DNA from: an uncultured Prevotellaceae bacterium
Lineage (GTDB): Bacteria; Bacteroidota; Bacteroidia; Bacteroidales; Bacteroidaceae
Direction: 5' to 3'
Assembly: GCA_902764705.1 (NCBI GenBank)
Contig: CACWWZ010000011.1
Span: 1 to 64,000, forward strand
Length of the DNA: 64,000 bases
Both the position numbers and the translations under genes were made by a program. The notes under the pieces were generated by a model, which saw nothing but the letters and a program-made list of their open reading frames with translations, ran no database searches and had not been told where the DNA came from. The stretch's first letter is position 1, and every line of letters starts with the position of its first letter. Below, piece by piece: positions 51,858 through 60,140 of the stretch.

Positions 51858-51889
51858 TTTGGTAATTCCGAGAAAAGTTCGTACCTTTG
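51858..51889 (+). promoter_or_regulatory. rpsP promoter
   Basis: TTTG (51858-51861) and TACCTTTG (51882-51889) are spaced by 20 nt. The sequence TACCTTTGCAGCCGCT also occurs at the divergent ABC-F promoter, so the two face each other with near-identical cores. Confidence 0.75.
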
Positions 51890-51955
51890 CAGCCGCTTTT
51901 ACGAGATAAGAGCACGAAATTCAATTATTTAACAACAAAATTACATTTTAAAACA

Positions 51956-52525
51956 ATGGCAACAAAAATCAGATTGCAGCGTGGCGGACGCAAGAGTTAT
52001 GCTTTCTACCGCATCGTTATCGCCGACGCTCGTGCACCACGTGATGGTCGTTTCACTGAAAAGATTGGTACTTACAACCCTAACACCAATCCTGCCACAG
52101 TAGACCTGAATTTCGAGCGTGCACTGTATTGGGTAGAGACTGGTGCTCAGCCTACAGACACTGTACGTAACATCCTCAGCCGTGAGGGCGTTTACCTGAT
52201 GAAGCACCTGAAGGGTGGCGTAAAGAAGGGCGCTTTCGATGAGGCTACAGCACAGAAGAAGTTCGAGGCATGGAAGGCTGACAAGCAGAACGGTCTGAAC
52301 AAGATCGCTGAGGCTGAAGCTAAGGCTAAGAAGGACGCTGCTGCTGCTCAGTTGAAGGCTGAGAAGGCTCAGAATGAGGAACAGGCTAAGAAGGTCGCTG
52401 AGAAGAAAGCTGCCGAGGCTGCTTCCAAGGCAGAGGAAGAGGCTGCAAAGGCTGCTGCTGCTGAGGCTCCCGCTGAGGAGGCTGCTCCTGCTGAAGCTCC
52501 CGCTGAGGCTCCTGCTGCTGAGTAA
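51956..52525 (+). CDS. rpsP: 30S ribosomal protein bS16 with Ala/Glu-rich tail
   Basis: A 189-residue protein. The bS16 fold occupies the first 80-90 residues ([60 protein letters not shown]). A helical Lys/Ala region follows, then a low-complexity tail rich in Ala, Glu and Pro ([19 protein letters not shown]) that is also seen on bL9. Bacteroidetes bS16 proteins are usually long. I chose the ATG at 51956; the upstream frame begins in the promoter. It is not linked to rimM or trmD as in Proteobacteria, and it ends at a terminator. Confidence 0.96.
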   Translation: MATKIRLQRGGRKSYAFYRIVIADARAPRDGRFTEKIGTYNPNTNPATVDLNFERALYWVETGAQPTDTVRNILSREGVYLMKHLKGGVKKGAFDEATAQKKFEAWKADKQNGLNKIAEAEAKAKKDAAAAQLKAEKAQNEEQAKKVAEKKAAEAASKAEEEAAKAAAAEAPAEEAAPAEAPAEAPAAE

Positions 52526-52551
52526 GCAACAAGTCGACTTGAAACGAATAA

Positions 52552-52584
52552 AAGTCAGAAAGTGTTATGCTTTCTGGCTTTTTT
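52552..52584. terminator. Bidirectional terminator shared by rpsP and the glycosyltransferase
   Basis: AAGTCAGAAAG and CTTTCTGGCTT (one G-U) around TGTTATG, with T residues on the right. The stop codon of the convergent glycosyltransferase lies in the loop, and its last sense codons are part of the stem. Confidence 0.8.
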
Positions 52585-53668
52585 CGTTGTAAAATGCTTC
52601 GTATTCTTTGGCTACCTTGATATAGTCGTGGTGTTTACGGATATATACGATGCTCTGGCGTTTCAGTTCCGGAATGCGCTCAGGGTGCAGCACCAGCTGT
52701 TCCAGTTCCCGGTAGACGCTGTCATAGTCTGGTGCTACGTTGACAATCGGACGTAGCTCCTTCTCTCCCAATATCTCGTAATTCTCGGGTTCACCACCCC
52801 CTACGACGACAATTCCCTTCGACATGGCCAACAGGGCATTCATGGCTGGGGTGTAGCTGTATAGCTGGTCGAGAATGGCGTCGCTGGAATCAAGCATCCG
52901 CTCGTATTGTGCAAAGGGAATGCCGTTAGCCACCTTCAGGGCTACCAGTTGCGGATACTTTGCCGCTATGGTTTCGGCAGCCTTCTGCATGATATCTGTT
53001 CCCTTGTAGGCACTGCGTTCCTTGCTGATTCCGATAAACAGGTTCAGCTTGTCGTGCCCTTCGGTGGCAGGGCTGTTTTCCGGAATCTTGACGGGAAAGG
53101 GAATGAACCGTGTCTTGTCAGGGAAGTTAGGCTCATAGCACACCTGATACTCGTAAAGCCCGGTAATAATGCCGTCGCAGTCCTTGGCGATCCGTTTGTT
53201 CAACCGTTCTTTTGCGGTTCCCAGCCAGTCGCGATGTTCTCTGATGGCAGCCTCGTCGCTGCGTAGCTTGTCGCCGAAGTTGAAGTCGCTATATCGTAGG
53301 GGTTTCCGCTCGATGCATTCGTGCACCCAGTAGTAGTCCATACCGTAGGCGCCCAGGAACACTTTCTTGTTATGTTTGCGCAGGTAGTTATAGAAGAAGA
53401 ACATCCGCTCTGCCTTCAGTTCAAAGAACATGGGGTTGATCAGCTGTACCACGTCGTATCCGCGAAGTCTGGGCAACAGGGCGTATAGCTTGGACATCAG
53501 CCGTATACCGCCTAGTTTGCCCGCAGTCCTTGACACATCGATGTCGCGCGGGTAGTTCTTCCAAAAATCGCCGTTAGAGACCACCGTCACTTGGTGTCCT
53601 ATCGCACGCAGTCCCTCTGCCAGAGTGGCATGCACGTTACTGTATTCGCCTATGAGTAGTATCTTCAT
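52565..53668 (-). CDS. Glycosyltransferase, GT-B fold (GT4-like)
   Basis: A 367-residue enzyme that begins MKILLIGEYSNVHATLAEGL. It has a Rossmann-like N-terminal domain and a C-terminal domain with LNLFIGISKERSAYKGTDIM, MSKGIVVVGGGEPENYEILG and a Glu-rich donor-site region, matching GT family 1/4 proteins. The longer open frame upstream is composed of improbable residues, so I chose the ATG at 53668, which overlaps the stop of the GT2 gene by 4 nt (ATGA). It is the last gene of a three-gene glycan cluster on the minus strand. Confidence 0.88.
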   Translation of the reverse strand: MKILLIGEYSNVHATLAEGLRAIGHQVTVVSNGDFWKNYPRDIDVSRTAGKLGGIRLMSKLYALLPRLRGYDVVQLINPMFFELKAERMFFFYNYLRKHNKKVFLGAYGMDYYWVHECIERKPLRYSDFNFGDKLRSDEAAIREHRDWLGTAKERLNKRIAKDCDGIITGLYEYQVCYEPNFPDKTRFIPFPVKIPENSPATEGHDKLNLFIGISKERSAYKGTDIMQKAAETIAAKYPQLVALKVANGIPFAQYERMLDSSDAILDQLYSYTPAMNALLAMSKGIVVVGGGEPENYEILGEKELRPIVNVAPDYDSVYRELEQLVLHPERIPELKRQSIVYIRKHHDYIKVAKEYEAFYNEKSQKA

Positions 53669-54663
53669 CTCTCGCGTTTTAAGAAGGGTAGTGTGCGTAG
53701 CAGTACGGCACGTCCGAGACGGTTGCTGCTCATCTGCCGGAACCATAGGTATTTCTTCGAGTAGTTGCGGTTGGGTAGGGGAAAAAGTCCTTCGTCGCGC
53801 AGTTCCGCAATACATTGTTCGAGTGCCTGGCTGGAACGTTTCTGGACGATGTTCTGGTAGATGTAGTCCATTGTCAGTTGGGCGATGCGGCGCTGCATGG
53901 CTAGACGGTCGTTCCTGGGAATACGGTCGCAGAGCGTGTGGAGTCTCTTGATGACTCCTTTGATGTCGTTAAGCCGTTTGTCCTTGCTGTCGTCGTCGGT
54001 ATGTGTGGTAATGCTGCCGGTATGCTTGTAATAATAGTATGCTTTGGCGTCGGTCACGTAGAGCCGTTCCGCCCGAATCAGCAGCTGGGGCGTAAACTCC
54101 TCGTCCTCGTGCCAGATATTGGGGGTGAATCGCAGGTCGCTCAGCATGGTTTGCTTGAAGATATAGCCGCAAGCCATTCCGTGAATGTTGTTTTTCAGCA
54201 TGTATTCCGTTCCGCTGACTATAGGCTTGTCGCTGAACGACGACTGGCTGGTGCTGCTGTCGGTGGTGAAGTCGAACATCACCATGTCGATGTCCGGGTT
54301 CGTGCGGATCATATCCAGACAGTGCTCGTAGGAGGCAGCAACAAGGTGGTCGTCGGCATCTACAAATTGCAGATATTTTCCCGTAGCCGTCTCGATGCCT
54401 TTGTTACGGGCGGCACTGAGTCCGCCATTCGGCTGTCGTACGTAGATGATCTCGTCGCCATATTGCATCAGACTGTTCATGGGACTGACGTCAGAGCCGT
54501 CGTCGATAATCAGAATTTCCCGCTCTTCGGGTTTCAACGACAGCGCCATGATGCTGTTGATACACTCGCACAACATCTGCACAGGCAGGTTGTAGAAAGT
54601 CACGATGAACGTTACAAGCGGCTGGGCTTCTTGAATAGATGTATGAAGCGGGTTATTTTGCAT
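53665..54663 (-). CDS. Glycosyltransferase family 2
   Basis: A 332-residue GT-A enzyme. The N-terminal fold is VTFIVTFYNLPVQMLCECIN, then ILIIDDGSDVSPMNSL, GGLSAARNKGIETATGKYLQ and the DxD motif FVDADDHLVAAS. The C-terminal half is helical and variable (TPNIWHEDEEFTPQLLIRAE). Donor and acceptor are unknown. The start overlaps the upstream GT2 gene by 52 nt, more than usual. A later start would cut into the catalytic domain, so the overlap is probably real. Confidence 0.88.
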   Translation of the reverse strand: MQNNPLHTSIQEAQPLVTFIVTFYNLPVQMLCECINSIMALSLKPEEREILIIDDGSDVSPMNSLMQYGDEIIYVRQPNGGLSAARNKGIETATGKYLQFVDADDHLVAASYEHCLDMIRTNPDIDMVMFDFTTDSSTSQSSFSDKPIVSGTEYMLKNNIHGMACGYIFKQTMLSDLRFTPNIWHEDEEFTPQLLIRAERLYVTDAKAYYYYKHTGSITTHTDDDSKDKRLNDIKGVIKRLHTLCDRIPRNDRLAMQRRIAQLTMDYIYQNIVQKRSSQALEQCIAELRDEGLFPLPNRNYSKKYLWFRQMSSNRLGRAVLLRTLPFLKRER

Positions 54664-55487
54664 AGTTGTTTGATTCCCAATATGTTGTTTGCTATTGCTT
54701 TAAGCTTTTTTGAATCGCCGAAACGAGTCGTGTCTATTCTCCTCGGAGTGAGTGTAGGCTCGTCGCCCGTTTGTTCACAGACGTCGATTTGTATGTTCAG
54801 CAGATGTATGTAATAGGTATCATCCACAGGCATTCCATTCGTTAGGTGAGCTTCCAGAAGTTGACGCAGTTGTAGGCCTGTAGCAGTGGCAGTGATGCCT
54901 TGCGGATTGTCGCAATAATGGTAGAATCCGCAGGAGGTAGTCTTTAACTTCCGGACTTCCTTAAGCAACTGCGGAAGTGTGTAGGCATCCTCAAAGACCT
55001 TTCCCTTGGGGAAGCGCACCGTCTCGAACAGCTTCCTTCGATATATCTTGTTCCAGGCATAGGTGTGCTTGTAGGCCTGTCCCGTCAGCCAGTAATCGTC
55101 CATGTCGGTATAGGTGCTGTCTGTCAATGGAAGTCTGTTGTAAATGGAGTATTCCAAGATATCTGCATCTTCCAATTGCTGCAGTAGCGACTTGTATGTG
55201 TTAGCCTCCAGATAGTCATCGGAATCGACGAAGGTAATAAAATCACCCTGTGCAATGTCAATACCGGCATTTCGGGCGTCGCTGAGGCCGCCATTCTCCT
55301 TGTGGATGACCCGAATGCGGGCGTCTTTCTCTGCCCAGAGGTCACACTTGGCAGGACACTGGTCCGGTGAGCCGTCGTCGACAAGAATCACTTCCATCTC
55401 GTCCACACTTTGGCAGAGAACACTCTCCACGCAGCGGTCGAGGGTGTCTTCTACACGGTAAACGGGTATGATGACGGATAGTTTCAT
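54612..55487 (-). CDS. Glycosyltransferase family 2
   Basis: A 291-residue GT-A enzyme. It begins MKLSVIIPVYRVEDTLDRCV, with VILVDDGSPDQCPAKCD, GGLSDARNAGIDIAQGDF and the DxD motif FVDSDDYLEANT. A typical second motif is NKIYRRKLFETVRFPKGKVF followed by EDAYTLPQLL. It is the first gene of the cluster. Its ATG lies 5 nt after a -7 box, so the transcript is probably leaderless or nearly so. The longer open frame upstream would begin on the far side of that promoter and is rejected. Confidence 0.9.
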   Translation of the reverse strand: MKLSVIIPVYRVEDTLDRCVESVLCQSVDEMEVILVDDGSPDQCPAKCDLWAEKDARIRVIHKENGGLSDARNAGIDIAQGDFITFVDSDDYLEANTYKSLLQQLEDADILEYSIYNRLPLTDSTYTDMDDYWLTGQAYKHTYAWNKIYRRKLFETVRFPKGKVFEDAYTLPQLLKEVRKLKTTSCGFYHYCDNPQGITATATGLQLRQLLEAHLTNGMPVDDTYYIHLLNIQIDVCEQTGDEPTLTPRRIDTTRFGDSKKLKAIANNILGIKQLCKITRFIHLFKKPSRL

Positions 55488-55492
55488 GTTTG

Positions 55493-55500
55493 CAAAGGTA
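55493..55500 (-). promoter_or_regulatory. -7 box giving a probably leaderless glycosyltransferase mRNA
   Basis: Minus-strand TACCTTTG at 55500-55493 is separated from the GT2 ATG by only 5 nt. A start of transcription 5-8 nt after the box would fall on or next to the A of the ATG. Confidence 0.6.
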
Positions 55501-55528
55501 CGAATAAGTGAGCAAAAAGCCAAAAATA

Positions 55529-55560
55529 TTTTGCTTTTTCCTCTTTTTTTCGTACCTTTG
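55529..55560 (+). promoter_or_regulatory. Promoter of the polysaccharide flippase
   Basis: TTG (55531-55533, within TTTTG) and TACCTTTG (55553-55560) with a 19-nt spacer. It is divergent from the glycosyltransferase promoter, with the two -7 boxes 52 nt apart. Confidence 0.7.
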
Positions 55561-55582
55561 CAGCCGGTTTTTTTCAAAAAGC

Positions 55583-57082
55583 ATGAAAGAACAGAGCGAA
55601 GGCAGCTATAAGCATATACTGAAATACACAAGTGTTTTTGGTGGCGTACAGGGTCTGGTCATTCTGATCGGTCTTGTGCGCAATAAGTTTATGGCTGTGC
55701 TGCTGGGTGCTGGCGGTATGGGCTTCAATGCCTTGTTGACTGCTGCACAGAATTTCGCCTCGCAATGTACCAATCTAGGTATCTCGTTCGGTGCTGTTCC
55801 GCGACTGTCGGAATACTACGAACACGACCACCAGCAGCTGTTGGACTATTACATTCAGGTCATACGCCTGTGGAGTCTGATAGCCGCCGTGTTGGGGTGT
55901 CTGTTTTGCATCATCGTCAGTCCGCTCATTAACGACCTGTCGTTTACCTGGGGTAACCACACGCTGCACTATGCGATGTTGGGCATTTCTGTGGCTATGA
56001 TAGCTATTACCGGTGGCGAGACGGCCATTCTGAAAGCCACACGCCGACTGGGCTCGCTAGCGAAGATTCAGGTATACACGGCACTGGCTTCCGTACTACT
56101 TTCCATTCCCTTGTATTATTTCTATGGTCATTCGGGTGTCGTTCCGGCTATCGTACTGATCGCTGGTGCGGGAATGCTGGCGACGGTAGCTTATTCGTGG
56201 CGGCTCTATCCTTTTAGAATTCATTACAACCGCAACCAGCTGAAGCAGGGTGCCGATATGATCCGCCTGGGTGTGGCTTTTGTGTTGGCAGCAGCCCTCG
56301 GTAGTGCTGCCGAGATGCTGATACGGGCCTTCCTTAATGTCGAGGGCGGTTTGGGCGATGTCGGACTCTACAACGTTGGTTTTATGATTACCATTACTTA
56401 TGCCGGCATGGTATTCTCGGCCATGGAAACTGACTATTTCCCCCGGCTTTCTGCCGTGAGCAAGGACATTCCGAAGACCAACGAGACAGTGAACAAGCAG
56501 ATGGAGGTGTCGCTGCTATTGCTGTCGCCCATGCTGGTGGCGCTGATCATGTTGCTGCCTGTGCTCATCCCCATGCTGTTCAGCCGTGAGTTTCTGTCCG
56601 TAGTGGAGATGGCTCAGGTGGCCGTGCTGGCTATGTATTTTAAGGTACTCACCATGCCTGTGGCCTATATCACGCTGGCTCGTAGCCGTTCACTGTCCTA
56701 CTTGCTGCTCGAGACGTCTTATTTCGTCATCCTGGTGTTGGCGGTAGTGTTGGGTTTCCGTCAGTGGGGCCTGTGGGGAACGGGACTGGCCATCGTTATT
56801 GCCCACGCATTTGAAACCGTCCTTGTCGTCGGCTATGCACACGTCTATTTTGGCTATCGTTCTACGCCGCAGGTATATCGCTATGCAGCTGTTCAGGCGC
56901 TCGTTGGCTTGCTGGCCTATGCTGTGACGCTGTGTGCTGAGGGATGGCCCTATTGGATAACAGAAGCCGCACTGACACTTGTCAGCACGGCTTATTCTAT
57001 TCACATCCTGCGACAGAAGACGCATCTGTGGGAATCGCTGAAGCGCAGATTCCGCATCTCGAAATCCGGGGAGCAGGCTTAG
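55583..57082 (+). CDS. Polysaccharide flippase, MOP superfamily (Wzx/O-antigen translocase type)
   Basis: A 499-residue inner-membrane protein with 12-14 predicted helices. It starts YKHILKYTSVFGGVQGLVIL and RNKFMAVLLGAGGMGFNALL, typical of O-antigen translocases such as WzxE. Later helices include LLLLSPMLVALIMLLPVLIP and VALAMYFKVLTMP-like segments. It probably flips a lipid-linked glycan made by the divergent glycosyltransferases. The ATG at 55583 lies 23 nt after the -7 box; the longer frame starts before the promoter. Its stop codon overlaps that of the convergent porin gene. Confidence 0.88.
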   Translation: MKEQSEGSYKHILKYTSVFGGVQGLVILIGLVRNKFMAVLLGAGGMGFNALLTAAQNFASQCTNLGISFGAVPRLSEYYEHDHQQLLDYYIQVIRLWSLIAAVLGCLFCIIVSPLINDLSFTWGNHTLHYAMLGISVAMIAITGGETAILKATRRLGSLAKIQVYTALASVLLSIPLYYFYGHSGVVPAIVLIAGAGMLATVAYSWRLYPFRIHYNRNQLKQGADMIRLGVAFVLAAALGSAAEMLIRAFLNVEGGLGDVGLYNVGFMITITYAGMVFSAMETDYFPRLSAVSKDIPKTNETVNKQMEVSLLLLSPMLVALIMLLPVLIPMLFSREFLSVVEMAQVAVLAMYFKVLTMPVAYITLARSRSLSYLLLETSYFVILVLAVVLGFRQWGLWGTGLAIVIAHAFETVLVVGYAHVYFGYRSTPQVYRYAAVQALVGLLAYAVTLCAEGWPYWITEAALTLVSTAYSIHILRQKTHLWESLKRRFRISKSGEQA

Positions 57083-58233
57083 AATCTGAAGTCCAGCTCT
57101 ACGTCCACCAGGTTGTAGTTGTGCTTCTTTTCGTTGGCAATCTCAATACTACGGTCGTTCACGCGAGAATACTCCAGGTGCATTTCCAGGTTCTTCGTGA
57201 AGAAGTAGTTTAGACCGCATTCTATCTGGTTCACTGATGTCGCCCAGTCCTTCTGGTTACGATAGGTCTGATAACGGGCCTTGGCGTGCAGCTTACCCTT
57301 GATGATGGGTACAATGCCGAAGACGTACCAGCCGTCGGCCTTGTCGCCCTTGCTGTAGTCTATCTCACGTACGTTGTTACCAGGCGAGGCGGCACCCCAA
57401 CCCTGGCTGTGAATATACTCCGCACGGAAGGTGTACTCGTCCTTGTCGTACTCGGCAGAGAATGCGTAGCGGTTCTTCTCAATGCTGCGTTTCTCACCTG
57501 TCAGCGGATCCAGCATGCCACCGCGGCTGCCGGTCCATCCGAAGGCACCGATGCGCACGCCCTTGATGGGCATCACCCACACACCGCCGATGAAGTCCTT
57601 ACGGTTATCCATATCCTTCTGGTTGACACCCTCACCGTTGTAGACACCCACCTGATAGTGGAACAGACGGCGTCCGTTGGCATTAGGGAAGAGGTCGCCC
57701 GAGAACTGGATACCGATATCACGTCCACCTGAGCTCTTCTCACCGGTACGGTCGCCGAAGGCCGAGAGCTTGTTGATAACATCGGCATATCCGCGCCAAC
57801 CCTGCGTGATGGGGTGGGTGGGGTTCTCGAAGGTGAAGCAGCGCTTGAACTGTCCTGCACGAATCTTAAACTCTGGGAATTTTCTCCACTCAGCGTAGAG
57901 GTCTACCAGCTGTACGGTCGGCTGTCCGGGACCAGTGGCATTAGTGCCCTGAATCTGTGCGCGCCAGTCGAAGTCACCGATCTTGCCGTCCAGAATGAAA
58001 CGGGCCAGACGGAGGTTAAACGTGTTTGAAGAGTTTTTTTCAAGAACAGGATTCCCGTTTGCGTCTTTTCCTTGTTTGTAGGGGTCCATACCTTGATACT
58101 GCAGCATGCCGTAGCCGCTGAACTTAATGTTCTTTACCCATTGAGGAACCTCAATCGTTGTCTTTTTCTCTTGTGCATTGGCGGTCAATGCGAAGCCCAT
58201 TGCGAAGAGGGCCAGTGTCATAAGCTTTTTCAT
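57079..58233 (-). CDS. Porin, phosphate-selective (OprO/OprP) type
   Basis: A 384-residue outer-membrane protein. It has a signal peptide (KKLMTLALFAMGFALTANA), a short linker, and a 16-stranded-type beta barrel with alternating aromatic residues (FSGYGMLQYQGM; FRAEYIHSQGWG), ending in the canonical terminal Phe (VDVELDFRF). Family signatures are FKIRAGQFKRCFTFENPTHP and RDIGIQFSGDLFPN. Ion selectivity is not shown by sequence alone. The gene starts 8 nt after the rlmD stop codon, so it may be co-transcribed. Its stop codon overlaps the flippase stop codon tail to tail. Confidence 0.85.
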   Translation of the reverse strand: MKKLMTLALFAMGFALTANAQEKKTTIEVPQWVKNIKFSGYGMLQYQGMDPYKQGKDANGNPVLEKNSSNTFNLRLARFILDGKIGDFDWRAQIQGTNATGPGQPTVQLVDLYAEWRKFPEFKIRAGQFKRCFTFENPTHPITQGWRGYADVINKLSAFGDRTGEKSSGGRDIGIQFSGDLFPNANGRRLFHYQVGVYNGEGVNQKDMDNRKDFIGGVWVMPIKGVRIGAFGWTGSRGGMLDPLTGEKRSIEKNRYAFSAEYDKDEYTFRAEYIHSQGWGAASPGNNVREIDYSKGDKADGWYVFGIVPIIKGKLHAKARYQTYRNQKDWATSVNQIECGLNYFFTKNLEMHLEYSRVNDRSIEIANEKKHNYNLVDVELDFRF

Positions 58234-58241
58234 ACGTGTTG

Positions 58242-59741
58242 TTATTTTTTTGTTAGTAGTACAACATTTTCTACGTGTGGAGTATGGGGGAACATGTCGA
58301 CGGGCTGTACCTCCTCTACGCGGTACTGCTCGTCCAGCAGTTGCAGGTCGCGGGCCTGGGTGGCAGGGTTGCACGACACATAGACGATACGCTGGGGCTG
58401 GGCCCTCAGAATGGTCTTGATGACGTCAGGGTGCATGCCGGCCCGTGGCGGGTCGGTGATAATGACGTCCGGACGTCCGTGCTCGGCGATAAACTCGTCC
58501 GTCAGGATGTCTTTTATGTCGCCGGCAAAGAACAGTGTGTTCTCAATGCCGTTGATCTGGGAGTTGATCTTGGCGTCCTCGATGGCTTCGGGCACATACT
58601 CGATGCCGATGACCTTCCGTGCCTGTCGTGCCACGAAGTTGGCGATGGTCCCCGTGCCGGTATACAGGTCGTAAACCAGCGGCTTATTGTCTTTAAGGTC
58701 TTTAAAGTCCTTAGGGTCCTTAAGGTCGTTAAGGTCTGCAAACGCAAACTCCCTTGCTACTGAGTACAGGTGGTATGCCTGCTCGGTGTTGGTCTGATAG
58801 AAACTCTTCGGGCCCACCTTGAACTTCAGGTTCTCCATCAGTTCGAAGATGTGGTCATGGCCTTTGAACACCAGAATATCCTGGTCGCCGATGGTGTCGT
58901 TACACTTCTGGTTGTCCAGATACATCAGCGAGGTGATCTGCGGGAACTTGTCGGCAATGTGCTGCATCAGTGCAAGCGCCTGCTGGCCGTCTTCGTTTTG
59001 CCAGCGGTTTTTCTGATTATCTGGATCTTCCGGAATGTAAAGATGGAATTGGAATACCAGCATCCACTCACCGCTGGCGCTGTTGCGAATGATGACGTCG
59101 CGCAGCAAACCCACCTGCTGGCGCAGGTCGAAGAACGACAGGTTGTGCTCGATGGCGTAGCGATACACCTCGTTGCGGATCTCGTTGTGCAAATCGTCCA
59201 TCAGCCAGCATTTCTCTATCGGAAGAATCTTGTCGAACGCCCCCGTAATGTGGAATCCGATGGCGGGCACATTTTTCTCTAAACTATCATCTTTCAGTTC
59301 TAAACTGGTCAGCCAACGCTTGTTCGCGCAGCCGAAGTCCAGCTTGTTTCTGTACTCTCGGGTCTTCACGCTGCCCAGAATGGGACGGAATTCGGGCAGT
59401 TCCACCTTGCCGATGCGCGTCAGCTGGTCGTACACCTGCTGCTGCTTCATCTTCAGCTGGGCGTCGTAGGGCAGCTGTTGCCACTTGCAACCGCCGCACA
59501 CACCGAAATGTTGGCAGAAGGGTTCCGTGCGTACCTTACTATATTCGTGGTAGCGGATTACCTCTGCCTCCATGAACGAGTGTTTCTTGCGCCGAACCTG
59601 CAAGTCGACTACGTCGCCGGGAACTGCCCATGGTACAAAAACAACCATGTCATTGACCCTCGCCAACGATTTACCCTCGGCGGCAAAGTCCGTGATTTCT
59701 ATATGCTCTAATATGGGAAGCGGCTTTTTCTTTCGTGTCAT
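58242..59741 (-). CDS. rlmD: 23S rRNA (uracil-5-)-methyltransferase, RumA/RlmD family
   Basis: A 499-residue SAM-dependent RNA m5U methyltransferase. A TRAM domain comes first (ITDFAAEGKSLARVNDMVVF; WAVPGDVVDLQVRR), then a Fe-S cluster motif (CQHFGVCGGCKWQQL). The Rossmann methyltransferase domain has LVYDLYTGTGTIANFVARQA, DPPRAGMHPDVIK and the catalytic Cys in IVYVSCNPATQARDL. RlmD-type specificity (U1939) is the usual assignment, but RumA paralogues cannot be separated here. The MTRKKK start is chosen over two codons upstream. An insert, DLNDLKDPKDFKDLKD, is encoded by a perfect 9-nt repeat array. Confidence 0.92.
   Translation of the reverse strand: MTRKKKPLPILEHIEITDFAAEGKSLARVNDMVVFVPWAVPGDVVDLQVRRKKHSFMEAEVIRYHEYSKVRTEPFCQHFGVCGGCKWQQLPYDAQLKMKQQQVYDQLTRIGKVELPEFRPILGSVKTREYRNKLDFGCANKRWLTSLELKDDSLEKNVPAIGFHITGAFDKILPIEKCWLMDDLHNEIRNEVYRYAIEHNLSFFDLRQQVGLLRDVIIRNSASGEWMLVFQFHLYIPEDPDNQKNRWQNEDGQQALALMQHIADKFPQITSLMYLDNQKCNDTIGDQDILVFKGHDHIFELMENLKFKVGPKSFYQTNTEQAYHLYSVAREFAFADLNDLKDPKDFKDLKDNKPLVYDLYTGTGTIANFVARQARKVIGIEYVPEAIEDAKINSQINGIENTLFFAGDIKDILTDEFIAEHGRPDVIITDPPRAGMHPDVIKTILRAQPQRIVYVSCNPATQARDLQLLDEQYRVEEVQPVDMFPHTPHVENVVLLTKK
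58689..58733. repeat. 9-nt tandem array inside rlmD, 5 units
   Basis: Units of the form GTCYTTARG (one GTCGTTAAG) start at 58689, 58698, 58707, 58716 and 58725. On the coding strand each reads as two variable residues plus Asp (LND, LKD, PKD, FKD, LKD), just before the SAM-binding domain. One unit contains CCTTAGG. Confidence 0.8.
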
Positions 59742-59934
59742 TATCATTAATTTTCTGCAAAAATAAACATTTTTTCGCAGAAATCCAAACGAATCGCCAT
59801 TTTTCTTTGTTCCACACCCCGAACTTTTAGTTCTTCTTGCCATCTATGCGCCGGAAAAAAGGTCCCAACGACCTTAAATGTCAACATCTACGGCAAAGGC
59901 ACAGAATGCATCAAAATCCTGCTCTCGTAGGTCC

Positions 59935-59997
59935 GGCAATAACAGCTTAGTATCTGGAAATAAGAGCCTGTTACCGGGAAATAACAGGTTAGTATTG
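59935..59997. repeat. 21-nt tandem repeat, 3 units
   Basis: Three consecutive 21-nt units start GGCAATAACAG, GGAAATAAGAG and GGAAATAACAG. The first and third also share TTAGTAT. The unit length is three times seven. The array lies in the gap between rlmD and the efflux operon; the rest of 59742-60140 shows no gene. Confidence 0.6.
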
Positions 59998-60005
59998 CAA
60001 GATTA

Positions 60006-60029
60006 GGGGGAGTTTGGAACTTTTCCCCC
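60006..60029. other. GC-rich hairpin upstream of the efflux operon
   Basis: GGGGGAGTT and AACTTTTCCCCC can pair with a small internal loop. It is followed by ATTTTCTTTTG, so it could act as a weak terminator before the efflux promoter. Confidence 0.4.
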
Positions 60030-60035
60030 ATTTTC

Positions 60036-60067
60036 TTTTGCTGTTTATTATTTTCTTTGTATATTTG
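60036..60067 (+). promoter_or_regulatory. Promoter of the RND efflux operon
   Basis: TTTTG (60036-60040) and TATATTTG (60060-60067) with a 19-nt spacer. The leader is about 70 nt and A-rich. Confidence 0.65.
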
Positions 60068-60140
60068 CACGATTTTTAAGGCTAAATGGCCAACTGAATG
60101 ATAAAATCATTAAATAAACATAAAAACCAAAAAGAACAGT

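Noticed and set aside
53668-53815. N-terminal extension of the GT4-like glycosyltransferase
   Set aside because: The extra 49 residues are improbable in composition and overlap the preceding gene; the MKILLIGEY start is the family norm.
58233-58374. N-terminal extension of the porin
   Set aside because: It would precede the signal peptide and overlaps the end of rlmD.
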